Assembly: GCA_019635315.1 (NCBI GenBank)
Contig: JAHBZT010000001.1
Coordinates: 1,224,001 to 1,288,000, forward strand
Source: Rubrivivax sp.
GTDB lineage: Bacteria; Pseudomonadota; Gammaproteobacteria; Burkholderiales; Burkholderiaceae_C
Length of the DNA stretch: 64,000 bases
Reading direction: 5' to 3'
This document shows positions 52,475 through 59,549 of this stretch, one piece after another. Within the stretch, counting starts at the first letter, position 1. The number at the start of each line of letters is the position of its first letter. A model generated the notes under the pieces. The model saw only the letters and a list, made by a program, of their open reading frames with translations, was not told the DNA's origin and did not search any database. The translations under genes and the position numbers were made by a program.

Positions 52475-53110
52475 ATGAAGTCGACGACCACCTCGCTGCG
52501 CCTGCGGCCCGCGCACGCCCTGGCGGCCCTGGCTGCCCTGGCCGCCTTCGTGGCGGCCGCCGCCCCCAAGGCGGCCTGGTCCCAGGCCGCGGCACCGGCC
52601 GGCGCAACCGCTGCCACCACGGCGGCCACCTGCCCGCCGCTGCTGGACCACCGCGTGCCGCGGCTGCAGGACGAGGCCCCGCAGCACCTTTGCCAGTACG
52701 CCGGCAAGGTGCTGCTGGTCGTCAATACCGCCAGCTACTGCGGCTTCACCTCGCAGTTCGAGGGCCTGGAGGCGCTGAATGCGAGATACGCATCGCGCGG
52801 CCTCGTCGTGCTGGGCTTTCCCAGCAACGACTTCAGGCAGGAGGACGCCGATGCGAAGAAGACCGCCGAGGTCTGCTTCAACACCTACGGCGTGAGGTTT
52901 CCGATGTTCGCCACCGGCCCGGTGCGCGGCGCCGACGCGCAGCCGCTGTTCCGCCAGCTCGCTGCGGCCACCGGCAAGCAGCCGAGCTGGAACTTCAACA
53001 AGTACCTGGTCGGGCGCGACGGCCAGCCGATCGCGCATTTCGGCAGCACCACCGCGCCCGGGGCGCCGGCGCTGACCGCGGCGGTCGAGAAGGCGCTGGC
53101 CGCGCGCTGA
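52475..53110 (+). CDS. Exported glutathione peroxidase
   Basis: The 211-aa protein has a long signal-like N-terminus (about residues 1-38, ending KAAWSQA). The catalytic domain holds Cys89 in VNTASYCGFTSQFEGLE, LGFPSNDFRQE where many members have the second catalytic residue region (Gln), and SWNFNKYLVGRDG with the tryptophan and asparagine. So it is a cysteine-type glutathione/thioredoxin peroxidase that removes peroxides in the periplasm. The usual FNQQ variants are otherwise cytoplasmic. Reducing partner unknown. Confidence 0.88.
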   Translation: MKSTTTSLRLRPAHALAALAALAAFVAAAAPKAAWSQAAAPAGATAATTAATCPPLLDHRVPRLQDEAPQHLCQYAGKVLLVVNTASYCGFTSQFEGLEALNARYASRGLVVLGFPSNDFRQEDADAKKTAEVCFNTYGVRFPMFATGPVRGADAQPLFRQLAAATGKQPSWNFNKYLVGRDGQPIAHFGSTTAPGAPALTAAVEKALAAR

Positions 53111-53152
53111 CCGGCACGAACCGCGGTGCGCCTCGCGGCGCGCCGGCGGCGG

Positions 53153-53407
53153 CTACTTCAGCGACTCGATGAGGTCGACGTATTCCTTCATCGCGTCGTT
53201 CTTGCTCTTGCCCTTGACGGCGGCCCAGGCGTCGTACTTGGCGCGGCCGACCATGTCGGTGAAGCCCGGGCGCTTGCCTTCCACGTCGCCCTCGGTCGCC
53301 TGCTTGTACAGCGAGTAGATCTTCAGCAGCGTCGCGTTGTCCGGCTTCTCGGGCAACTGCTTGCTTTCGGCGACGGCCTTGTCGAAGGCGGCCTGGAGCT
53401 TGGACAT
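53153..53407 (-). CDS. Acyl-CoA-binding protein
   Basis: The 84-aa protein is a complete ACBP with the four-helix signature: FDKAVAESKQLPEKPDNATL, KIYSLYKQATEGDVEGKRPG and KYDAWAAVKGKSKNDAMKEY. It binds and carries medium to long acyl-CoA. It diverges from the wax ester synthase gene across 107 bases, a useful pairing because that enzyme consumes acyl-CoA. Confidence 0.95.
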   Translation of the reverse strand: MSKLQAAFDKAVAESKQLPEKPDNATLLKIYSLYKQATEGDVEGKRPGFTDMVGRAKYDAWAAVKGKSKNDAMKEYVDLIESLK

Positions 53408-53514
53408 GGCGGATCCTCCGTTCGTGGAAACTCAGTCTTGACGGCGGCGATGTTACCTACCATCGTGCCCTGCGCCCGCCACCTGGGCGCCCGAGCCCGC
53501 CGAGGAGAAACCCG

Positions 53515-54960
53515 ATGACCGCAGCCACTGCCGAACGCATGTCGCGCGTCGACACGGCGTGGCTGCGCATGGACAACGACGTCAACCTGATGATGATCGT
53601 CGGCGTCTGGCTGCTGCAGCCGGCGGTCACGCTGGCGGCGGTGCGCGAGCGCATCGGCGACAAGCTGCTGAAGTACGACCGCTTCCGCCAGAAGGCGGTG
53701 GTCGACGCGATGGGCGCCAGCTGGGTCGAGGACGAGGCCTTCGACCTCGCGCGCCATGTCGTGCCGGCGACGCTGAAGCGCCGTCGCGGCGAGGACGCGC
53801 GCCAGGCACTGCAGCGCCTGTGCGGCGAACTGGCGACGACGCCGCTGGACCCCGCGCACCCGCTGTGGCAGTTTCAGCTGGTCGAGCACTACGACGGCGG
53901 CAGCGCGCTCATTGCGCGCATCCACCACTGCATCGGCGACGGCATCGCGCTGATCTCGGTGATGCTGTCCATCACCGATGGCGGCAGCGACCCGCCGCGG
54001 CGGCCGCCCGCGTCCGAGGACGGCACGCACGAAGGCGAGCACGACTGGCTGGCCGACGCGGTGATCAAGCCGCTGACCGAGCTCACCGTCAAGGCCATCG
54101 GCATGTACGGCGGCGGCGTCGCGAAGTCCATCGACATGCTGGCCAACCCCTACCAGCCGCTGCTGGGCAGCATGGACATGGCGCGCACCGGCGTGCAGGT
54201 GCTGTCCGACGTGGCGGCGCTGGCGCTGATGGAGAACGACTCGCCGACGCTGCTGAAGGGCCGGCCGCTGGGCAGGAAGGTCGTGGCGTGGAGCGAGCCG
54301 CTGCCGCTGGACGCGGTGAAGGTGGTTGGCAAGGGCCTGGGCTGCACCGTCAACGACGTGCTGCTGGCCTGCGCGGCCGGCGCCATCGGCGAATACCTGG
54401 CCGGCCGCGGCGACGACCCGGCGGGCAAGCAGATCCGCGTCATGGTGCCGGTCAACCTGCGCCCGCTGGACAAGGCCTGGCAGCTGGGCAACCGCTTCGG
54501 GCTGGCGCCGCTGGTGCTGCCGATCGGCATCGCCAACCCGGTCGAGCGCGTGTTCGCGGTGCGCGCGCGCATGGCCGAGCTCAAGGGCAGCTACCAGCCG
54601 CTGCTGGCCTTCGGCGTGCTGGCGGTCAGCGGGCTGTTCATCAAGCCGGTGCAGGACGCGGTGACCGGCATGTTCGCGAAGAAGACGACCGCGGTGATGA
54701 CCAACGTGCCGGGGCCGGGCACGCCGCTGAAGTTCTGCGGGTCCACGCTGCGCCAGACCATGTTCTGGGTGCCGGCCTCGGGCGAGATCGGCGTCGGCGT
54801 GTCCATCCTCAGCTACGGCGGTGGCGTGCAGTTCGCGCTCATCACCGACCAGGCGCTGTGCCCCGACCCGCAGCAGGTCATCGACCGCTTCGCGCCCGAA
54901 TTCGAGAAGCTCGAGTGGCTGACGCTGATGCTGCCCTGGCACGGCCAGCACGACGACTGA
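53515..54960 (+). CDS. Wax ester synthase/diacylglycerol acyltransferase (WS/DGAT)
   Basis: The 481-aa enzyme joins acyl-CoA to a fatty alcohol or diacylglycerol. The catalytic HHxxxDG is HHCIGDG at 137-143, following LWQFQLVEHYDGGSALIARI. Further family marks are the PLD-like PLGRKVVAWSEPLPLD, NDVLLACAAGAIGEYL, VPVNLRPLD and the C-terminal TNVPGPGTPLKFCG. GAGGAG precedes ATG 53515. With the fatty acyl-CoA reductase at 25830 and the ACBP it could make wax esters or triglycerides. Confidence 0.93.
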   Translation: MTAATAERMSRVDTAWLRMDNDVNLMMIVGVWLLQPAVTLAAVRERIGDKLLKYDRFRQKAVVDAMGASWVEDEAFDLARHVVPATLKRRRGEDARQALQRLCGELATTPLDPAHPLWQFQLVEHYDGGSALIARIHHCIGDGIALISVMLSITDGGSDPPRRPPASEDGTHEGEHDWLADAVIKPLTELTVKAIGMYGGGVAKSIDMLANPYQPLLGSMDMARTGVQVLSDVAALALMENDSPTLLKGRPLGRKVVAWSEPLPLDAVKVVGKGLGCTVNDVLLACAAGAIGEYLAGRGDDPAGKQIRVMVPVNLRPLDKAWQLGNRFGLAPLVLPIGIANPVERVFAVRARMAELKGSYQPLLAFGVLAVSGLFIKPVQDAVTGMFAKKTTAVMTNVPGPGTPLKFCGSTLRQTMFWVPASGEIGVGVSILSYGGGVQFALITDQALCPDPQQVIDRFAPEFEKLEWLTLMLPWHGQHDD

Positions 54961-54997
54961 TCCCTGCCCCGACACCACCCGCCACAGGAGAGCCGCC

Positions 54998-55471
54998 ATG
55001 ACCGTCAGCGTCGAGATCGACCTGGCCTACGAATTCGCCGTCAAGGCCCCGTACAAGGAGGTCTTCGGCGTGCTCGCCGACGTGCCGACCTCGGTCAGCC
55101 ACTTCCCCAAGGTCGACAAGCTGGTGGACATGGGCGACGGCGTCTACCGCTGGGAGATGGCCAAGGTGGGCACCGCGCAGGTCAACATCCAGACCGTCTA
55201 CGCGTCGAAATACGTGTCCGACGCGAAGAAGGGCAGCGTGGTCTGGACCCCGGTCAAGGGCGTGGGCAACGCGCAGGTCGGCGGCAGCTGGAAGATCAGC
55301 GACAAGAAGGACCGCACGGCGCTGGTGCTGAAGATCCAGGGCACGGTGGACGTCGGCCTGCCGGCGCTGATGCGGATGATCGTCGTGCCGGTGGTGCAGG
55401 GCGAGTTCGAGAAGCTGGTCGACAAGTACATCGCCAACCTGTGCAAGCGCTTCGGCGGCGAGGTCGAGTAG
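54998..55471 (+). CDS. SRPBCC-fold lipid-binding protein
   Basis: The 157-aa product starts MTVSVEIDLAYEFAVKAPYK, typical of the START/polyketide-cyclase (SRPBCC) fold, with VLADVPTSVSHFPKVDKLVD and GVYRWEMAKVGTAQVNIQTV. The C-terminal helix closes the hydrophobic cavity. Such proteins bind lipids or hydrophobic ligands. It is 37 bases after the WS/DGAT gene on the same strand, so it might serve substrate or product handling, but this is inferred from position only. Confidence 0.8.
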   Translation: MTVSVEIDLAYEFAVKAPYKEVFGVLADVPTSVSHFPKVDKLVDMGDGVYRWEMAKVGTAQVNIQTVYASKYVSDAKKGSVVWTPVKGVGNAQVGGSWKISDKKDRTALVLKIQGTVDVGLPALMRMIVVPVVQGEFEKLVDKYIANLCKRFGGEVE

Positions 55472-55475
55472 CGGG

Positions 55476-55503
55476 CTACCGGTAGGGCGCTACCGGTAGG
55501 GCG
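55476..55503. repeat. 14-bp tandem duplication at the 3' end of the isomerase gene
   Basis: CTACCGGTAGGGCG occurs at 55476-55489 and again, identically, at 55490-55503. On the minus strand the right copy holds the last codons (Tyr-Arg-stop) of the isomerase-like gene, and the left copy repeats them beyond the stop. This is the same pattern as the 27-bp array after the type Vd patatin gene. Confidence 0.85.
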
Positions 55504-56266
55504 TCATCCAGCCCAGCCCGGCCTCGGTGGGGGCGGCCGGGAAGTATTCGCAGCCGACCCAGCCGGCGTAGCCGATGCGGTCCAGGTGCTCGAACAGGAA
55601 GGGCCAGTGGATCTCGCCGCTGCCCGGCTCGTGGCGGCCCGGGTTGTCGGCGATCTGCACATGGCCGATGCGTGGCAGGCAGCGCTCGAGCGTGCCGGCG
55701 AGTTCGCCCTCGCTGCGCTGGGCGTGGTAGACGTCGTACTGCACGAAGGCGTTGGCCGCGCCGGCTTCGTCGAGCAACTCGAGGGCCTGCAGCGTGCGGT
55801 GCACGTAGAAGCCCGGCACGTCGTGGCGGTTGATCGGCTCGACGAGCAGCACGAGCCCGGCGTCGGCCAGCGCCGCGGCGGCGAAGCGCAGGTTCTCGAC
55901 GAAGGTGCGGCGCAGCGTCGCCTCGTCCACGCCGGCCGGCATCCTGCCGGCCAGGCAGTTCAGGCGCGGCACGCCCAGCGTGCGTGCATAGACGATGGCC
56001 CGCGGCACGCCGGCACGGAATTCGGCCACGCGCGCCGGGTCGCAGGCGATGCCGCGGTCGCCGGCCGCGAAGTCGCCGGCCGGCAGGTTGTGCAGCACCA
56101 TCTCGAGGCCATGGCGGTCGAGCTGTTCGCGGATCGCCGCAGCCGGCAGCTCGTACGGAAACTGCACCTCGACGGCCGCGAAGCCGGCGCGCGCGGCGCG
56201 GCCGAAGCGCTCGATCAGCGGCGTGTCGGTGAACAGCGTCGAGAGGTTGGCGGCGAAGCGGGGCAT
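55490..56266 (-). CDS. Hydroxypyruvate isomerase-like sugar isomerase
   Basis: The 258-aa protein is a TIM-barrel xylose-isomerase-like enzyme. It has MPRFAANLSTLFTDTPLIER at the start, then LVLLVEPINRHDVPGFYVH, where the glutamate binds metal, VQYDVYHAQRSEGE and HVQIADNPGRHEPGSGEIHW. These are the marks of the Hyi/OtnI group, which interconverts hydroxypyruvate and tartronate semialdehyde in glyoxylate use. No gcl or glxR genes are beside it. A Burkholderiales 2-oxo-tetronate isomerase role is equally possible. Confidence 0.87.
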   Translation of the reverse strand: MPRFAANLSTLFTDTPLIERFGRAARAGFAAVEVQFPYELPAAAIREQLDRHGLEMVLHNLPAGDFAAGDRGIACDPARVAEFRAGVPRAIVYARTLGVPRLNCLAGRMPAGVDEATLRRTFVENLRFAAAALADAGLVLLVEPINRHDVPGFYVHRTLQALELLDEAGAANAFVQYDVYHAQRSEGELAGTLERCLPRIGHVQIADNPGRHEPGSGEIHWPFLFEHLDRIGYAGWVGCEYFPAAPTEAGLGWMTPYR

Positions 56267-56309
56267 GTCGTCTTCCGGTGGGGGGCGCGCGCGGGCCGAT
56301 ACTCGCAGC

Positions 56310-57179
56310 ATGCGATCACTGCTCTTCAGCATAACCGCGGTGCTGGCCGCGCTCGGGCTGCCTGCGGCATCGTCCGCGCAGACGGCCGGCGCCGCGGCGC
56401 CGGCCTTCGCCGAGGAGGTTCCCTTCGTCGTCACCCCCGACGCCGTCACGCTGGCGATGCTGGAGCTGGCCGGCGTCGGTCCGCAGGACCACCTGATCGA
56501 CCTCGGCTCCGGCGACGGCCGCATCGTCATCAACGCCGCGAAGCGCTTCGGCGCGCGCGGGCTGGGTGTCGAGATCGTGCCCGACCTCGTGCAGCGCAGC
56601 CGCGAGGCGGCGGCGCGCGCCGGTGTTGCCGACCGCGTGCGCTTCGAGCAGCAGGACCTGTTCGAGACCGACCTGTCGCCGGCCAGCGTGATCACGATGT
56701 ACCTGCTGCAGGAGGTCAACCTGCAGCTGCGGCCGCGCCTGCTGGCGCTGGCGCCGGGCACGCGCATCGTCTCGCACGACTGGGACCTGGGCGACTGGGC
56801 GCCGGACCTCACGCGCACCGTCGACGCGCCGGACAAGCCGGTCGGCCGCGAGAAGCTCAGCCGCCTGCACCTGTGGGTGGTGCCGGCGCGCCTGCAGGGG
56901 CTGTGGTGCGGCGCCGGCGGGGCGGCACTGCGGCTCGACCAGCGCTTCCAGGCGCTGCAGGGCAGCGCGACGCTGGGCGACCGCCGCTGGATGCTGGCCG
57001 GGCGCATCGACGGCGCAGACTGGCAGGCGCAGGGTGCCGGCGGCGCCTCGCTGCAGGCGCGCTGGCAGGGCAGCGGCCGGGGCGAACTGGTCGTCGCCCA
57101 GGCCGCAGGCCCCTGGGGTCGCCTGCAGGGCGCGCGGCTGCAGCCGGCGGCCGGCGAGCGCTGCGACGGCGGCGCCTGA
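56310..57179 (+). CDS. Exported class I SAM-dependent methyltransferase-like protein
   Basis: The 289-aa protein starts with a signal peptide (MRSLLFSITAVLAALGLPAA, cleaved near SSAQ). The domain is a Rossmann-type methyltransferase with DHLIDLGSGDGRIVINAAK as motif I, LGVEIVPDL as motif II, and LFETDLSPASVITMYLLQEV. The C-terminal ~90 residues are beta-rich (MLAGRIDGADWQAQ). Methyltransferases need SAM, which is not known to be available in the periplasm, so its export or function there is puzzling. A family of such exported proteins exists in this order from memory. Confidence 0.8.
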   Translation: MRSLLFSITAVLAALGLPAASSAQTAGAAAPAFAEEVPFVVTPDAVTLAMLELAGVGPQDHLIDLGSGDGRIVINAAKRFGARGLGVEIVPDLVQRSREAAARAGVADRVRFEQQDLFETDLSPASVITMYLLQEVNLQLRPRLLALAPGTRIVSHDWDLGDWAPDLTRTVDAPDKPVGREKLSRLHLWVVPARLQGLWCGAGGAALRLDQRFQALQGSATLGDRRWMLAGRIDGADWQAQGAGGASLQARWQGSGRGELVVAQAAGPWGRLQGARLQPAAGERCDGGA

Positions 57180-57181
57180 GC

Positions 57182-57970
57182 GTGGCGGGCCGGCGGCCCG
57201 GCGAAGGGGGCGAGGCCGCCTGCCTGCACGCCGGCGGCCGCCCCGCCGCCTGGGGCAACCTGGGCCTGTGGCGACGCGCGGACGACGACTATGCCGGCGC
57301 CTGCGAGGCGCTGGCGCGTGCGGTCGGCGAGGCGGCGGCGCTCCGGCCCGGCGATCGCGTGCTCAGCCTGGCCTGCGGCGCCGGCGAGGAACTGGTCCTG
57401 TGGCGCACGGCCTTCGGTGCCGGCGCGCTGGTCGGCATCGAGGCCGACCGCGCCCGGGCGCGCGAGGCCGCGGCGCGGGTGCCGGACGCCGCGGTGCTGG
57501 CGCAGCCGGTGCTCGACGCGCTGGCCGGCCTGCCGCAGGCTTTCGACGCCGTGCTCTGCGTCGATGCGGCCTACCACCTGCGGCCGCGACCGCGCCTGTT
57601 CGAACAGGTGGCCGGCCGGCTGGTGCCCGGCGGGCGCTTCGTCTTCACCGATCTCGTGCTCGACCGCGGCCCTTCGCTGCTGGTGCGGGCGGCGGCGCGG
57701 GCCGCCGGCGTGCCGCACGCCGACCTCGTCGACCTGCCGACGCGCGTCGCGCAGCTGCGCGCGGCCGGCTTCGCCGAGGTCGTCGCGACCCGGCTGGACG
57801 AACCGGTGCTCGGCGGTTTCGCGCGCTTCGCGGCGGCGCAGGAGCGTCGCTTCGGCTTCCGGGCCTGGCAGCCGGCGTGGCGCCGCGCGGCGGTCACCGC
57901 GCGCCTGATCGGGCCCTGCCGGCGCGGCGGTCTGGGCTATGCGCTGTACGCGGCGACGCGCGCCGGCTGA
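57182..57970 (+). CDS. Class I SAM-dependent methyltransferase (GTG start)
   Basis: The 262-aa protein starts with GTG 57182, two bases after the preceding stop. It has motif I VLSLACGAGEELVLW, motif II LVGIEADRARA, FDAVLCVDAAYHLRPR and the LVPGGRFVFTDLVL region that follows the active site in small-molecule methyltransferases such as those acting on tocopherol, sterol or ubiquinone precursors. No signal peptide is present, so it is cytoplasmic. It is tightly coupled to the exported methyltransferase-like gene, but a shared substrate is not proven. Confidence 0.82.
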   Translation: MAGRRPGEGGEAACLHAGGRPAAWGNLGLWRRADDDYAGACEALARAVGEAAALRPGDRVLSLACGAGEELVLWRTAFGAGALVGIEADRARAREAAARVPDAAVLAQPVLDALAGLPQAFDAVLCVDAAYHLRPRPRLFEQVAGRLVPGGRFVFTDLVLDRGPSLLVRAAARAAGVPHADLVDLPTRVAQLRAAGFAEVVATRLDEPVLGGFARFAAAQERRFGFRAWQPAWRRAAVTARLIGPCRRGGLGYALYAATRAG

Positions 57971-58026
57971 CGGCCGGCCGTCCAGCGGCCGCGGCATCGG
58001 CGCGTTCGCCCGACGCGGGGGGCGCT

Positions 58027-59241
58027 TCAGCGTGCCGGCGCGCCCGATCGGGACGCCGGCGGCGCGGCGCCCCGGTCGCCGGCGCCGGGATCCTCGTCGT
58101 CCAGGTCGTCCAGTTCCTCCAGCTCGCGCCACTCGCCGGTCGTCGTACCCACGGCCGGGAACTCCTCTCGCCACCGCGCCGCCGCGCGTCCGGCGGCGCC
58201 GGACAGGGTCGCACCGCCGCAGCGCTCGGCGAAGGCGGCGAAGGCCGGCGTGTCCTCCACCTCGCAGGGCAGGCGCAGCAGCGCGCCGCCGCGGGCGTCG
58301 CTGGCGACCCACTGCCAGACCGTCGGTGGCCGCGTGCGGTGAGCCGGGCGGCGGTGGGCCGGCGTGCGGTCGAAGCGCGCCTGCTCCTCGCGGTGGATGT
58401 TGACCGGCACCAGCGACGCAAACGCCCGCCACGGCAGGCGGCGCGTGGCGAACCAGTGGCCGTCGGCGATGCCGTCGTCGTCGAAGCGCACGTGGCGCGT
58501 GCGCGCACTGCTCGCGCTGGCACCCAGCGCGGTCAGCGCCAGCGTCCCGGCGGCCAGGCCGGCACCGACCTCGACCGGCGCCTGCTCGCCGTACAGCAGG
58601 GCCAGCACGCCGGCCGCCACGGCGCCGCTGGCCATCAGTGCCAGCCAGAAGGCGGGCGGGCGCGCCGGGCCGGCGGGGGCGATCAGCGTGTGCTCGGTGC
58701 GCGCGCGGCTGCCCGGGCGCAGCGCCTGCGTCGCGGTGGGCAGCCAGCGGCCGTCGACCCAGGTCCGATCCTCGCCCCAGTCGCTGCGCGCCAGCGCGCG
58801 GCCCACCCCGGCCAGCACCGCGAGCAGCGTGGCCAGCGCCAGCAGCGGCAGGCCCAGGTGCCCGAGGTCCAGCACGCGCACGCGGCCCGGGTCGGCGGGG
58901 TCGTGCGCGATCGGCAGGTCGTCCAGGCGCGACGTGAACAGGTAGTTCGGCCGCGGCAGCAGCACCCGCACATGGCCCTCGGCGTCGGCCCGGTGCTCGC
59001 TGTGGCGCAGGAGCTGCGGCATGGCCTCCAGCGCATCGGCGCGGACCTCGAGCTCGATGCTGTCCGGCAGGTGGTCGTAGATCAGCACCGCGTCGTGGCG
59101 CTCCCACTGCCCGACGATGCGCGCGGCCTCCAGGCCGCCGCGCAGCAGCGCCCAGGCGGCAAGCAGCGCGGCGGCGCCGACCAGCGCCAGCAGCGCCAGG
59201 CGCAGCCGCGCCGCGGCGGTGTGGTCGGCGGTGGCGGCCAT
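58027..59241 (-). CDS. Membrane protein with DUF3592-like features (unknown)
   Basis: The 404-aa protein has one N-terminal membrane segment (LALLALVGAAALLAAWALL), one near residue 130 (LGLPLLALATLLAVLAGVG) and two more around 195-240. The first soluble part reads YDHLPDSIELEVRADALEAM. The C-terminal part has RHVRFDDDGIADGHWFATRR and an acidic tail (ELEELDDLDDEDPGAGD). Layout is like DUF3592-type bacterial membrane proteins but the match is not firm. Its ATG shares one base with the stop of the preceding small gene (TGATG). Confidence 0.65.
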   Translation of the reverse strand: MAATADHTAAARLRLALLALVGAAALLAAWALLRGGLEAARIVGQWERHDAVLIYDHLPDSIELEVRADALEAMPQLLRHSEHRADAEGHVRVLLPRPNYLFTSRLDDLPIAHDPADPGRVRVLDLGHLGLPLLALATLLAVLAGVGRALARSDWGEDRTWVDGRWLPTATQALRPGSRARTEHTLIAPAGPARPPAFWLALMASGAVAAGVLALLYGEQAPVEVGAGLAAGTLALTALGASASSARTRHVRFDDDGIADGHWFATRRLPWRAFASLVPVNIHREEQARFDRTPAHRRPAHRTRPPTVWQWVASDARGGALLRLPCEVEDTPAFAAFAERCGGATLSGAAGRAAARWREEFPAVGTTTGEWRELEELDDLDDEDPGAGDRGAAPPASRSGAPAR

Positions 59242-59444
59242 CAGCGCAGCCCGCCCGGCGGCCGGTCCAGCCGCGACAGGTAGCCGAACAGCGCGTCCAG
59301 CGACGGGAAGGCCAGGCGGCCGCTGGCGCCGGGCAGCGCGACCTCGGCCCGCCATGGTCCGCCCGGCGCGTCGCGCCGCAGCAGCAGTTCCAGCCGCAGG
59401 GTGGCGCTCGGTGGCGCGGTGTGGCGGTGCGTCGCGCTGTCCAT
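59241..59444 (-). CDS. Small regulator-linked protein 3 (unknown)
   Basis: The 67-aa protein starts at ATG 59444 after GGAGAGG; a longer start exists at 59480. Its core (LRLELLLRRDAPGGPWRAEV, SGRLAFPSLDALFGYLSRL) resembles the C-terminal half of the small proteins at 10472 and 14124, which have SGRRQSF or SGRRQAF followed by a helix with a leucine pattern. All three genes lie next to a large ATPase regulator. It follows the regulator by 105 bases on the same strand and overlaps the membrane protein gene by one base. The homology to the other two is weak and may be convergent. Confidence 0.6.
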   Translation of the reverse strand: MDSATHRHTAPPSATLRLELLLRRDAPGGPWRAEVALPGASGRLAFPSLDALFGYLSRLDRPPGGLR

Positions 59445-59549
59445 GGCAGGCCTCTCCGGTGCGGGGTGCACGAAGTCCACCCCAGGCTGCAGCTTGCCGG
59501 CCGGGCGTTGCAGGTGCGTTGCAGCCGGGCGGCCGCGCGGGCGAGGCGA

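Noticed and set aside
53438-53463. TTGACG with TACCAT as a promoter for the wax ester synthase gene
   Set aside because: The spacing is only 14 bases, too short for a normal sigma-70 promoter.
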